Source: Acanthochromis polyacanthus (lineage: Eukaryota; Chordata; Actinopteri; Pomacentridae). From it: a DNA stretch of 64,000 nucleotides. The stretch covers positions 35,079,571-35,143,570 of the forward strand of contig NC_067123.1 of NCBI RefSeq assembly GCF_021347895.1. Reading direction: 5' to 3'. Of the stretch, positions 51,845 through 64,000 are shown one piece after another. Positions within the stretch are counted from its first letter, which is position 1, and the number at the start of each line of letters is the position of its first letter. The translations under genes were made by a program, and so were the position numbers. The notes under the pieces were generated by a model. The model was not told the origin of the DNA. It ran no database searches and was given only the letters and a program-made list of their open reading frames with translations.

Positions 51845-54800
51845 AAAGGCTATAAGATGATTGTACAAGACAGCAAAGCTTTTTCAAGTAGTGTTTTTGT
51901 TAGTAATAATATTATGAAGTGATAGTCAACAGCAAGTTGAGTTGAGTTGTGGAAAACCAAGGAAACTCTCTGAGAAACTGCTGATACGATGCCAGAAAGG
52001 CAGATCGAGACCTCTGTTTGACTGTAGAAGACGTTCAGAATGGTTTGGCAGTAGAGTAGAGATGCATTGTTTTCCTGTGCAGCTACACAAAATTTAGCAA
52101 TGGAAAAATCATCACAAGAAAAGCATATACTGCAACATGATCATCAACCTCGAAATCCACCATGGACTACGTCAAAAGTTGCACGCTATTGCTTTTGAAG
52201 TCCCTCATCTTAAATTATTCTGTCGATAGGGGTATACAAGACTGTCAAAGAATCTCTCTGCTTTTAGTAAGTATGAATGGGTGAAAAATCACCAAAACAA
52301 CTAAGCTTTTGACTGGCTACAAAAAACAACTGCAATTTGCCAAATGGGATGCAAAACTTTTTCTTTGGGCTCTTTAGCATCATTATTTTAAAATGGGTAA
52401 AGATGGAAATAAAAAGAAATCTTGCTTAAAATATTCAAGTAATTTTTCATCGTTAATCTTATTCTTAATGGAAATCAAGCCAACATTTACTCACATAGCT
52501 ATTTACAGCAGCAGAAACTGTGACCAAACTATTGCACATGACTTACTTCGGGAACAGTTTTTTCAACGTTTACCAAATTTGGTTCTCAGTATACAATATA
52601 TGCACAATATTACAAAGACGATGCCAACCACTCAACTGAAGAATGTGTATGTTTCCAGGTAAATATAGGAAGTAAGTAACAAATAATTTGTTCTGCTGCA
52701 ATGTCTAGGTGTATGTATGGTCGCAAAATAATGAAATGTGAACAAACGTATTAAGGAACAAAGTCATTAATGCTACAAGTTTTAAAGTTTTGCCTTCCAG
52801 AAACACAAATAAGCGGTTGATATTTAAATATGCTAACTTTACTGGACGGATTATTGCATATGAAGATGAAACGGCACCTATTTTCTATCAATAGACAGAA
52901 CAGACCACTCAGAAAAGGAGCGGGAAAAAAAATCAATTATACCAGCCCCAGGTGTATTAAACACACGGAGGAATAATCTCTACAGACTACAGTGGCCGCA
53001 ATATGACACAAAGAACAGGCGCTGCAAAGACTCAAGAGAGCTCTATCATCAGGGGATTTGACTCCTGAATATTGTACTGCACTGTTAACGTTACTGTAAT
53101 GATTATAATTATAATCTGTGTCAGACTGAGCTGAAAGAATAGAGCTGGTTATCAGTACGGAATTAATGACATTTACAGGAAGAATTGAGAGAGAAACGAA
53201 TGAGGTGGGGGCTGAACTAATATTGTGAAAAGAGAGACACAGACAGGGGTTGAGAAACAGACATTAAGAAACCGAGAGATGAATAAGTGAATTACATTAA
53301 TTCATGTGAAAGGCAGTATAAAGACTGACAGCAGGACAAATGAAAGAAACGATACCAGTGAATGCATATCAAGACAGAGGTGCAGAGATACAAACATGAG
53401 AAACTTTTGAAATGATTAAGTCTGAGTGAAAAGAGCATTAATGGATGAGCTAAATCCATTAGAAATTGAATTCAATACATGTGGCACACTCCATTGTGTT
53501 TCTTTTGTGCTGCTTTAAATTTGGACATGAAAACTGTATTTAAAAAAACTTCAAAAAAGAAACTGCTTTAAGCAAAGAATTTAAGAGGGAAAAAATCTTT
53601 AGGTGTTTTAACACCATCCATAGAATCAAAAGTTGCATTTCTGTGTACCCTTTTTTCTCACTACTGTATTCACGTTAAATAAAAATGTTACTGATTTCTT
53701 CAAAGGCAGAAAATAGCTTTACAACTTCCAATGAAAGAATTCCTCTCTGAAGCATAAAAATACAACAGTGCTTTTCTGCCCACTGTGCAAGGCTCAGCAA
53801 TTATGCACAAATCAAAGCAAAACCGCACAACATTTTCACTCAAGCTTTCTCGCAGAGATCATTTACACCAAATTGAATACCTGATGGACACCCACTGAGC
53901 CAAAATGTTGTTTACTGCGATAAAAGTTATTACAACGGGGAAGTTATCCAGACAGGGTTTATTTGGGATTTGTAAGGTAATTCTTGTCCAAGGGGACTGC
54001 TGCATTATGGGATACTTAATGCACATTTTCACAATGACTACTAACGATTTACAGTAATCTCTAACAGGGGACATATAAGAAATTTTAACTGTTTGCACAT
54101 ATTTGCATACTTTCCACTACAGACTCCCCTATTATTCCTATACCGGAGGTGATGCTGTGCTCTTATAGCAGTCAGGTTTTCATATTTAATTTTTCAACGG
54201 TCAGTCAAACAGTTTTGCAGGCAGGAAACAATAAAGTAATTGTGATTTAAAAGTTCCATCTACAGGACCAAGCAGGGAGAAAAAGTCTTGAAAAAGCCAC
54301 ACTATGAAAAAGACTTGTTTTGCTCTTCTTTCCTGTCGTTTTAACCTTAGCAAAGTTATTTGGATCTTCGAACATGCACACATACACACACACACCTCTT
54401 ACCCCCTACAGGGCAGAACTGATGCAGGAAGAGATGAAATACCACTACCTCAGGGGTAAACACACCTCGGTTCACACTCACACAATCCGCTAACTCGCTC
54501 GCTAACGCACGCACTCTAGCACACACGCATACATCTACATATACACCTTTTTGCTTTCTCCCACCCCCCAAATAAAGTGTACTCAATTCTGTTCTGGAAT
54601 ATTGTCACAACATCAAAGACCATATTTGTTTATTGTCACACCAATCACGCAGTGCTGTTTCCCATGGCCTTTATGCACGTTTTCCTGCTATGCCCGTGTG
54701 TACTAAGGTGCATATGTCTTTTGGTTGCCACTGTGTGAGTTCAGTTTGTGGCCGAGTGTGTGTTTCTGTGCATGTATGTGTGTAGGGGGGGTGTGGGTGT

Positions 54801-57800
54801 GACTTAGTCAGGTGTAAAATTGGTGCTATAGAGGATTGCAGATACAAACTGGGTCAGGGCAGGAACAGCGAGCTGGGAATAAACTAGCCAGTGTATGGCA
54901 ACCCAAAAGAAGTAGAGGAGAGTGAGCAGATTCGACCCTAAAATGATTTCCGTGTGTGTGTGGTTTGTTTGGGGTGTTTTTATTGGCACGAGTTATGTGC
55001 CTGTCAGGCGTTTTAGTTCATGCCGCATCACATCACCCGTGTAATTTATGTATGAATGTTAAGATCGGCTCTTGGTGCAGCCATATTTAATCTGACACAC
55101 TTGAGATTTGGGAGCTCAGATGGTCAGACGACACTGGAAACAGGTGGAACCAATGCTCCGGAATCCAACTTCAACAAAAACCAAATTGCTTCTAGTTCAC
55201 CTGCTGCACCTCTGCAATGGAACACTCCATCTTAAAAGAGGGCAGCACAGATATGCGCTACTCGAGCTACATGCAAACTCCAATAAACGGCTTTAACACA
55301 CCAGGCAACACTATTTTAATAGCTGGAACTCAGGCTGCAACCTCTTATCAGCATATGATTTGTAAATCACATGCTGTAAATGCTGTGCATACACATCATC
55401 ACCTAAAAATAACAAACAACTTATTAAAACCTGTGTGGATATTTCCTGTCCTTGCCTCCCTTTCTGTGGCATAGCTCAGGAGACTCTAAAATAAATATTT
55501 TGCCCACATTTTTCTGCTGGGCATTACAACACCACATTTATAAATAATATGTACATTCTTTCCACATTATACATGAGAGTCCTATTTATGGACTGCAAGC
55601 ACAGCTACCTGTCAGTGCTGTTTTCTCTCCAGCCGTGCTCTGTCATTTCTCCATGTTTCAGGATACAGCAAAAAAGGTTAATTAAGATTTTGAATGGAAT
55701 TTTGCTTCCAAAAAGTCTATTTCGCGGCCATTTCGACTTGAAGACATCAATTTTTTTTAGGACAATTTCTGCAAAATCATCAATTTGTCTCCAACTGTGG
55801 ATATTAATCAAGAGATTTGTCAAACTGTAGCTTAACGTGATGCAACTGCAAATTCAGACCGTGACAGCATGACGAGAAATAACAGGAGAAATTTCAGGAT
55901 TTTATCATTAATAGTTGCTGAGATCTAAACGATCTAAAATAGCTTCAAATTTAAATGTGCAAAAAAGTGTCAAAACTGGGCCGTTATCCGTTTAAAGTTT
56001 TGATGAAAAAGTTTCAGAGATGGTTGAGCAGAAGTTCTGATGAAATGAGATCGAATAACCTCATATGATTCTTGATATCTGAGAAGGTTAACTGAATAAA
56101 TGGACAAAAAATAGCTACATTTATCAATAAATTATAATCAGTTTCATACAACAAACACTGTGCCTTTGTGTAATCAGACAGTCGAAAAGACAATAAGTTC
56201 TTCTGTTTAGTTTCAGTCTCAGAGCCAGTATAGTTTGGTTTTGTTGGTCATTCTGTAAAACTAGTGGTCTGTAGCTTTTTTGTACTTCTTTAAAACAATG
56301 ACAATCATATGGGATGGAGATAAGTAATGCCAGATGACTTTTTAAGTGGAACATTTGCATATAGGGGAGATATGAACTGTGATGAAAATGATTGCTTTAC
56401 CAGAAAAGACGACCAGTGCAGCCTGACTAGTTTTTGGCGAAATTTAACATTTACATTGTGTAGGTGTTTCCTGTACTGAAATGGATTTTGAAAATGACAA
56501 CATTCAGATAACAGGAAGGAAGGAGAAAGTAGCGTGAAATGTGTGGCCAATGCTGGGCTTATACCCGCAGCCCACATCAGACTGCCCCTTTGACAGATCA
56601 GACTGCCTCTTTGATAGCTCTATACATTAAGATGCCTGATTCATTTGGGGAGCTTGACAGCATGACATGGAATATAAAAGCATGTCAAGCCAAATGTGTG
56701 AGAACCAGTCCCATGAGACACATTCTAAAAGGCTATTTAATAGCTTAATTTACCATTCTACCATGTTATGATGTGTTTGCAGCTGACAGATCAATGACAG
56801 ATCATTCAGCCCACTGCAGACCAGATATCCACAGCACTGCTATTCCACACCTAGTCAAGAACACTCCCCAGAGATGAGAGGATCCCCAGCTGGTCAACCT
56901 AATCGCCACTACTGTGAAAACATGAAATGCTGGCAGGCTGATAGTGGGTTAAGACAAGCACTACACTCAAGCCTTCCTGCACTATTCTTTAGCCAGAGGA
57001 AAACAACAGGGAGCTCGCTGCCTGCCAGTTTCCTGACCAGTCCCTTTGCTCCCTCACTTGTCCTACAGCCTTGTTTTCCTCCTGTGTAACCTCAGTCAGT
57101 CACTCCCGGCCTACAGACAGATGCCTCTGTTTCAGCTCCTCCACCAGCCCCCAGGACACCGAGCTTTCTCTCACATCACAGAGCTGCTTCGGAAAAATGA
57201 GCGGGCTGTTTTCTTTACCTATGCCGTTCATTTTACAACTGAGACTTAGAATTATTGTTTATTTCTCTGAGCTCAACTACATAAAATAGCTCACCAAATA
57301 AATCACATTATACTAGGAAAGACCAAATTACTGGAAATATTCCATTTTATTCCACATGCAAAAAAAACTATTATTCAGAAATATATAAAAGAAATTTTAA
57401 AAAAGCCTAATAATACTATACCAGCAAATGTGCTTGGAAACTTTATTAATTATTTCAGATTTAAACAGCTTTAAATACATTTAGCCTAATATAAAACACT
57501 GCTAGCAATACAAAAATATATGTAACTTTACAATACAATATTGTTAGCTACCGTACTTTTAACAGTTACCAAATCTGTATGCTAACCAGCTAACCAGCAC
57601 TGGTAGCTTTGTTAATTATTAAACAGAAATTGATAGTTGATTGATTAGAGAAACAATAAGTGGAATTTTTCAATCATTTTTTTGGGATAGTTGTTTACTA
57701 GAGTTACTTTGGAATTCCATTTAATCCCCTCGCAAGTGGCACAGTCATTCAAACCCACAATTAATGAAGCGGCAACATTTACGCCACATTCAGGGAACAT

Positions 57801-57985
57801 CACAATCATAGAAATCCTGACAATATTTAAACAATGACTATAAAGTGTTTATTGAATTTAGCTTCTTTCGTGAAAGTCTCTCAGTCTCATCTGTGACAAA
57901 ACATGAAGAAGTACTTAATATTCTGCACTAATTATATGGCTGCAATCAAATTTAAGCAAGTTTGTGTCATTGACTATGTTAACTA
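51845..57985. other. intronic stretch
   Basis: No gene is recognised. The sequence is AT-rich, with a purine-rich zone at 53200-53420 and small CA/GT tracts near 54375-54395 and 54950-54962. Confidence 0.4.
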
Positions 57986-57989
57986 CTTA

Positions 57990-58450
57990 TTACAAAAGGT
58001 CAGATTTCCTTGAGTCAAGCATTCAGATGAAACTCAGGTGGATCTGATCTGCTAATCAGAGGAAGGTTCAAGTTAATCAGCTGTTGCTCAATATAAGTAT
58101 GGTCAAATCATGACCAGACTGAAGGTTTCTAAGTGGGCGGTGCATGCCACTCTAAAACACTTTGTGGAGACTGGATTAGTTGCATCCAAACCACAATTAG
58201 GCAGACCACAAGTGACCACACCATCAGAAAATCAATATATCATTACACATGGTAAATAAAGACACAGCAAAAGTACAGTCAGAACAACACTGTCTGGTAG
58301 AAGTCTCTCTAAACAACATATCAGGGGAGCCAACAAGGCCAAACACTTGGGGTAAACTAAGATATGTCAGCATTTCACAGTGGATTAGAGTCGACAAACA
58401 GTCCTATTATTTAGGAAACAAAGGTAACGTTTCATGGCAGTAACAGAGGG
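57990..58450 (+). mobile_element. degraded Tc1/mariner element, N-terminal half
   Basis: The plus-strand reading from about 58105 gives TRLKVSKWAVHATLKHFVET, then GLVASKPQLGRPQVTTPSEN: the second helix of the paired-type DNA-binding domain and the GRP hinge of a Tc1 transposase. Further on, ISQWIRVDKQSYYLGNKGNV matches the region of the first catalytic Asp, with the DES motif lost. After 58450 the match disappears. It is a pseudogene. Confidence 0.7.
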
Positions 58451-58454
58451 GGGT

Positions 58455-61400
58455 ATGTCAGGTCATGAACAGGAAAGACTCAAGTCTGGAGGTATTTTGC
58501 CTCCTCTGGAGCTGAACACCCATACTAAATCTACTCTCCCCTGAACAAGAAGAAGCTGCGCTCCATTCTTCAGAGACAAGCGCCACCGTCTGCTTTACAT
58601 ACAGTATTTGTCAAGAAATATTCATGCCACAGCAGGATACTTACACGTCAATACACTTCAAAGCTGTGCAAGAAGACCAAATAAAGTGCTGTCTGTCATA
58701 GGCTTTCCTTCATTTGGCCTCAATCACACAGAACATTGGTTAGCATATATAAATATTGTCAAGTCTGTGCATTTCTTCGGAGATTAGACCTTTATCTCAA
58801 GCAGATATCATTTGTAACATTTTAAACATGGAAAACAGAAGTATCTTCACTAGTGAATTCATGACTGGAAGTAAGTTCAAAATAAAAGTAACAATGGGAG
58901 CTTAGCTGACATGAGAAACGTCAAGGTTAACAGTGTACAAATGAAACGAACAATAACTTCATTGCGAAATGTTGTTGATAGTCTGCCACTGGCTCTCTTT
59001 GATACCACATGTAAACAAATTAACACTGATTCAAATTCTCCTTTCATTTTATTTTTGTTTACCCCTGTACCATACAATTGTAACCTAGACATCCTAACCA
59101 TATTTCTGAAGATGAGATAAATTCAGTTATCCACATCTAACCCAGTCAGACTGTTGACATGCATCCACACAAACCTAGTTTGCTTTAGTAAATGGTTTAG
59201 GAACAGATTTGCTTGCACAAAACAAATATAACCACCGGATGGAACAGACAGACTGACAAATTGTGCTGATCAAATATTCATACAGTGACCTGACAACTTC
59301 AGTGGATGTTTTTGCAAATTTGACCGAACAGTTTCCTAAAATAAAACATGAAAATACAGCTGAAGTGTGAAAGTAAACAATAGTTACTGTGGAATATAAA
59401 GTCACAACAAAACTCCACAAGTTGAATGAATTGAAACCATGAAGTCATGTGATGCTGCTAAAACAGCATCCCATTAACAGAACAATAATGGTAAATGAGG
59501 ATAACAAAGGCTCATATAAAGGTGGAAGAAGAGCTATTATGGATACTAGTGACAGTACAAATTAATTATGGCCGGCACATCTCCAAAGTAAAAGTAATCC
59601 AGGATAAATGTGTGCTACACTCGAGTAGTAACACAATTTTTGCTCCTCCATTAGTTTAATAACGAGTCTGGAGCCGGAGCCTCTCACTTTACTGGCCCTC
59701 ACATATATCAAGCCAGTCTGTGTCCTGGATGTGTGAAGTGTAGTGTGGTAAATTTAAGATCTCTGTCCAATAAAACGTTAATTGTTAATGATTCTATTCC
59801 CTAAAACTGTCTTGATTTTTGTTTTTAACAGTAATGTGGGTTGGTGCAGATACCTTCTCATTGAAGCATGTCCCTGTGGTTATGCATTTTTAAACAAGAA
59901 CAGATTTTCAAGTCTGGGTGGGAAGGATGGTGCTTTTTCACAAACGAGTCTAAATGTAGTCTTTCAGTAAGTGGTGCATTCTAAGTCTTTGAATTGCTCT
60001 CAATTATTCTTCTGAGGCACTGCCTTATTTCCTGTGGACTGATTTATCTTTCTCCAAAACCCCATTATGATTTATTTGCAGATTTTTCTGACCCACTTTT
60101 TGTTGAAATTACACACACAAAAAAATCATTGCCTTTCAGTTTTGTTTTGCATGTTGAAGGCAGCAGTGGCAAACTGGCATCTGAGCTTTGACTGTGTGCA
60201 ACATGTACGCACCATCATGGTCAAGTCCTCAAGCTGGTCATTTCTTTTTTTTTAATCCAGAACGTCTGTGTCTTTCATCGTTTAGTACTTGTCTTTCATC
60301 CATCTATCATGCATGCCCAAAAACTCTCAGACACTCTCTTGGCGCTCACACATTATTAATTTTCAGACAGCTGGTAAATTCTCTGAAGTCTACTTGTTGT
60401 CCCGCTCACGTCTGCGACTCCAACAGTTTATGTGCCGCTACCTTACCAGGCTTTCACATTTATTACGACACGACATCGTTGACTGACAGGAAGGCAGTCA
60501 TTTCAAATGGCTTGTGACACAGTAAGACATCTGCAACAGCTATGACAGGACACAACTGATACAGCAAAGGAGAGATGAGTAGAGCTGAACTTCGGGTAAA
60601 TTTACAACCACCCAGTCAAACCATGCTTGTTTGTCAAGACAGTAAGAGATAAATACACATCATTGAATGAATTATTTTCACAGAATGAAGCTGTATTTAT
60701 TGGCAATTGCATTCAAATGCATAGAAATTACCTCCACTCATCTGTCACATTTATTTTTTTTTCCATACGGATGTTAAAATGCATTACCGTGACATTCTTA
60801 GGTGTATATTTGTTAAGTGCTTCACATATTTTCAGAACTAAAAAAATCTAGAATAATAACTGTATTTCTATTATGCCAACAACTTCCAAAGTAATAAATG
60901 TTCTAATCAACTGATAACCACAAGCTGAACAGCCAACAAAAGGATTTGACAAATCACCAATAAAGAGAGCAAACAGAATTTAATTTGGAAATGTCACAAT
61001 CTCTGTTAAAGCATCTCTCAGAATAACTCACACACACTTCAGGTGGCTGTGATAAAATTCAAAATGATTACATACAATCACCCCGTCTTTGGTTCTCTGT
61101 CACCTATTTTCCTGTTTTCGTTTTTATCTGTGTTCACTGTTAACGACAATGTTAACATGAACACCAGTATCCCAGTTATGGAGGAGTTAATGGATTATCC
61201 TGCTCAGAAAGTCATAAAACCAAAGAGGCTAAACTACGTGTTATAAACATTCAGATTAATCTATGCTCTGTGCGATATATCAGATCAAAACAGACATCCA
61301 TTACAGCGGAGTTATCAGTCTGTGTACTCAGTGTTTCCATTAAGGTTTGAGAGTCATAAAAAATTGAAGAAACTAATTTATTTTTTTAAGCAAATGTGAT

Positions 61401-61685
61401 CATTTTGATTAATGAATGCAGTAACATGTGACTGAAATAATTACTTGGTGAACAAAGGAAGTATGCTAATATAACACTAAACTGTAAAAGAAGAACAAGA
61501 CAAACCCTACAGGAAATAGTTTTTTTAAATGGCTAGGAGATAAAAACATCTTTGGTAATGTGGTACTGGTAAAAAAAAAAAAAAAATCTGCATTGCTCAA
61601 AAGAAAAGATTTTTTCTACAACGGACATTAAAAAAAATCATTGTATGTGGATGTAGACATTGTCTGTAGCGTGCTTCTCTGGCTT
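58455..61685. other. intronic stretch
   Basis: No gene is recognised. The segment at about 59640-59720 is GC-balanced and unique. Confidence 0.4.
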
Positions 61686-61846
61686 TACACAGGGTCCTTG
61701 CTTTACGACGTCCTCGACCTATGGTGTTTCGTCATTACGCCGAAGCTGGTTACGTGGAACTAGGTGACGAGCGGAGCGGATGAATACATCATCACGCGCC
61801 ACCATAAGACGGCTTTGTTTACATTTGCCGGCTGAACACCAAATGG

Positions 61847-62094
61847 TTGTATTTATATAGCTCTTTTATCCAAAGCGCTTTACATGATGCATCACATTCA
61901 CCCATTCACACACACATTCACACACTGATGGCGGAAGCTGCCATGCAAGGCGCTAACCACGACCCACCAGGAGCAATTAGGGGTTAGGTGTCTTGCTCAG
62001 GGACACCTCGACATGAGCACGACGGGCCGGGGGATTGAACCGCAACCCTCCGGTTGCAAGACGGCCACTCTACCCACTGAGCTATGCCACCCCA
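61847..62094 (-). mobile_element. tRNA-derived SINE inserted in the Tigger-like element
   Basis: Reading the minus strand from 62094: GGGGTGGCATAGCTCAGTGG, then a TCTTGCAA anticodon-loop-like segment, then GGTTCAATCCC. The RNA polymerase III A box is at 62069-62084 (TAGCTCAGTGGGTAGA) and the B box at 62031-62041. The body (GTGTCCCTGAGCAAGACACC, then GTGTGTGAATGTGTGTGTGA) and the tail (GTAAAGCGCTTTGGATAAAA, then GCTATATAAATACAA) match a SINE widespread in teleosts. A diverged target duplication (CACCAAATGG beside CACCACTTTGG) is plausible. Its insertion inside the transposon dates it as the younger of the two. Confidence 0.8.
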
Positions 62095-62138
62095 CCACTT
62101 TGGATTGTGCTACATTCACTAACTTTTTGTCCTTCATT

Positions 62139-62261
62139 ATGGCTCCCAGGCATAAGTCAGACTCGTCTTATGGCAGTGCTTCGAAGAAAAGGAAAGTCAT
62201 CTCCATGGAAGTGAAATTAGATGTATTAAAATGCTCGGAACAGGGTGACGAACATTGGTGA
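62139..62261 (+). pseudogene. truncated Tigger/pogo-like transposase N-terminus
   Basis: 40 codons are left from a protein normally of several hundred residues. A Lys/Arg cluster (KKRKV) is followed by the beginning of the DNA-binding helix (VKLDVLK). It stops before the second helix and the DDE region, so it has no activity. Confidence 0.55.
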
Positions 62262-62797
62262 AGTTGTAGAAACAGTGAAACATATTGTAGCATATATTAA
62301 TATATATTGTATTGAATGAGTGAGACTTTATCTCGTTCTCTGGTCGTTAATGAAACTTTCACATAGGATACTGTGGGCCATAGCCAACGCCAAAATAAGA
62401 ACAAATAACCTATAATTTAGCTCCCGAATTAGCCGCCATTCCCAGTTCTCTCTCGTTCGAGACACACACACACACACTACTGCTGACTCTCAGCCAATCA
62501 GAAGTGAGCTAACTGAATCATTTTCACTGACATTGGGTAAATTTCAAACTGAAAAATAAACACTGAAACCACAACGACAACATCAGTCCATTACAATATT
62601 CTGTTGTCTTCTTGTAAAATAATTCATACAAGCATGAAAGTCACTGGTATTCATATTTTTTTCCAAAGAACTAATCGATATAGCGATGCACGTTACTGCT
62701 TTGTTTATATTTTCGTCAGAGTTCCGACTTACGGCGAAAATCGACTTACGTAGATCAGTAGGAACAGAACTCTGACGTAAGTCAAGGACCCTCAGTA

Positions 62798-64000
62798 TTT
62801 ATTTTTCCTTAACTGGTACATTGCTAAATACAGTTGGACTCACAACACACCAGCAGCTAATTGTCAATTAAATATTATCATTAAATAATTTAACTCAAAT
62901 AATTAAAATATTGTATCAGGTTAATTAAAAAACATACTTGCCAGTGATGGAGCGGAAATTGTTCGTACACTTGAATATTTATTAGCTCATATTTCTTCCA
63001 GATAATCCCAGCCTTGGTATTGAAATATCACATGGGGCACTTTGACTTATTACCAACTCAATAAAAAAACTGGATAACAGAAAGAATGTAAGAAATATTG
63101 TGTATTTAGGGGATACTGACATGCCTATGTTTACCTATCCATTAATAACCACAAAAATCTAAGGTCCAAGTCAATATTAATGTGCTGGGATCACAGTGTG
63201 AGTCTGTGTATTGGCTGTCAAAACTCCACAGGCTCAGGGAGTATGAGCAAGACCAGCTCCATTCATCATATCCGCTTGTTGCAACAACATCATGAAAAGG
63301 GTGGACAGGTGAGACAAGACCCACCCTAAGTTCAAAACACTCTGTTTGTCACAGTCAATAATTTCAGCTTCCAGCCACAGTCAATATACAATCGAGGGAG
63401 ACTGGGAGGGATTGCTCGTGACTCTAGATCATGCAGCAATCACAGGAGGTGGCCTTTAGTTGCAAACAACAAACTACAACCTGGAAAAATCCTTTTACAT
63501 CTTGATTATGGTGATTTTGGGCAAACTCACACATGGATAATCCTGATGTGACAAGCTGAATTATCATTGATTTTAATAATAATTTTTAAAAAGCCTTTGC
63601 AGGAAAATAGTTGTGCATTGTTTAAAAAAACATGCCTTTGATTTGGAAGTCCAATCAAGGTGAGTGTTAGAAAAAAATGCAATTTGGACATTTCTAAAAA
63701 GAAAAACAACATCTTCATCAGTTACATTTACGACGCCAGAAAAAAAAAGAAAGATAAATTGGACAAATCTTGCGTTGCATTCATGTGTGATCCATGTTAA
63801 TCACTCTTCCCATAATTACCATTTTCTTGTTAATGGATCTGACCTTTAAATCACCATTTTGCCTTGCGCCTGTGTTCGTGTGTTTATATGTATGTGTGTG
63901 TATGTGTGCGTGTGTGTAAAGGAAAGAACGAGAGAGAAAGAGAGAGCAAAGGAGACAGCAGAGGTAATTTGGCTTAACTAGTGGGGCGACTGTAACCATG
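62798..64000. other. intronic stretch
   Basis: AT-rich unique sequence with a short GT-rich zone at 63868-63920 followed by a purine-rich stretch. No gene is recognised. Confidence 0.4.

Larger units (their letters stand above)
61688..62795 (+). mobile_element. Tigger/pogo-like DNA transposon remnant with TA target site
   Basis: Ends are CACAGGGTCCTTGCTTTACG and, inverted, CTGAGGGTCCTTGACTTACG, flanked by TA on both sides (61686-61687 and 62796-62797). An ATG at 62139 begins MAPRHKSDSSYGSASKKRKV, then ISMEVKLDVLKCSEQGDEHW, then a stop at 62259-62261. This resembles the N-terminus of Tigger/jerky/CENP-B-type transposases: a basic nuclear-localisation-like stretch and the start of a Psq helix-turn-helix. 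The catalytic DDE domain is gone. A SINE sits just upstream of the ATG. Removing the SINE leaves an element of about 860 bp. Confidence 0.7.

Noticed and set aside
51392..51868. 158-residue minus-strand frame with an internal protein repeat
   Set aside because: The protein repeat follows the 147-bp DNA repeat, a multiple of three, in a dispersed element; the tail is ACGG tetranucleotide translation.
62031..62094. Apparent tRNA gene on the minus strand with A and B boxes
   Set aside because: It is continuous with a SINE body and tail, and the acceptor-stem pairing is not kept, so it is a SINE head and not a functional tRNA.

Overview
This window is vertebrate, almost certainly teleost fish, genomic DNA and is nearly all intron. 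Reasons: two spliced exons of a vertebrate-type gene lie 24 kb apart, the flanks are AT-rich, long CA/GT and TC microsatellites are frequent, and there is a typical fish mix of degraded Tc1/mariner, hAT-like, Tigger/pogo-like, LINE and tRNA-derived SINE copies. No bacterial or viral gene organisation is present.

The only gene I can name lies on the minus strand: csmd3, or at least a CSMD-family gene encoding a giant single-pass membrane protein built from CUB and sushi domains. Exon 28844-28956 encodes the end of a CUB domain. Exon 4319-4516 encodes a complete sushi (CCP) domain. They join in phase across a 24,327-bp intron and match my recollection of the first CUB/sushi pair near the N-terminus of CSMD3. 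Sequence above 28957 is the upstream intron, and sequence below 4319 is the start of the next intron. I found no other csmd exon in the window.

Layout. 1-1325: possible 3' end of an unrecognised plus-strand gene inside the csmd intron (three joinable exons and a polyadenylation signal). 2888-3225: LINE 3' fragment, minus strand. 4319-4516: sushi exon. 6830-7910: pyrimidine-rich block, a 118-bp CA array, then a purine-rich block. 13.1-14.7 kb: microsatellite cluster. 15.4 kb: Tc1 3' end. 16.05-17.62 kb: two unrelated degenerate direct-repeat arrays with a promoter-like segment between them. 23.3 kb: internally deleted Tc1 element. 24.6-25.2 kb: two LINE-type repeats. 28844-28956: CUB exon. 30.2-32.1 kb: minisatellite and strongly pyrimidine-rich DNA. 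32.6-33.3 kb: hAT-like element with 8-bp target duplication. 33.98-34.27 kb: a 289-bp pure pyrimidine tract. 34.9-35.76 kb: small element with CCCCCGCC termini, then a Tc1 remnant. 43.75-44.31 kb: MITE with 9-bp target duplication. 48.06-48.8 kb: Tc1 remnant. 51.4-51.84 kb: repeat carrying TCAAGGTCA nuclear-receptor half-sites. 58 kb: Tc1 remnant. 61.7-62.8 kb: Tigger/pogo-like element interrupted by a tRNA-derived SINE.

I see no new multi-gene system. The points most worth checking are the possible nested antisense gene at the left edge, the two degenerate arrays at 16-17.6 kb, the duplicated-terminus MITE at 43.75 kb, and the two related repeats that share an inverted TGACCTTGA/AAGGTCA module.
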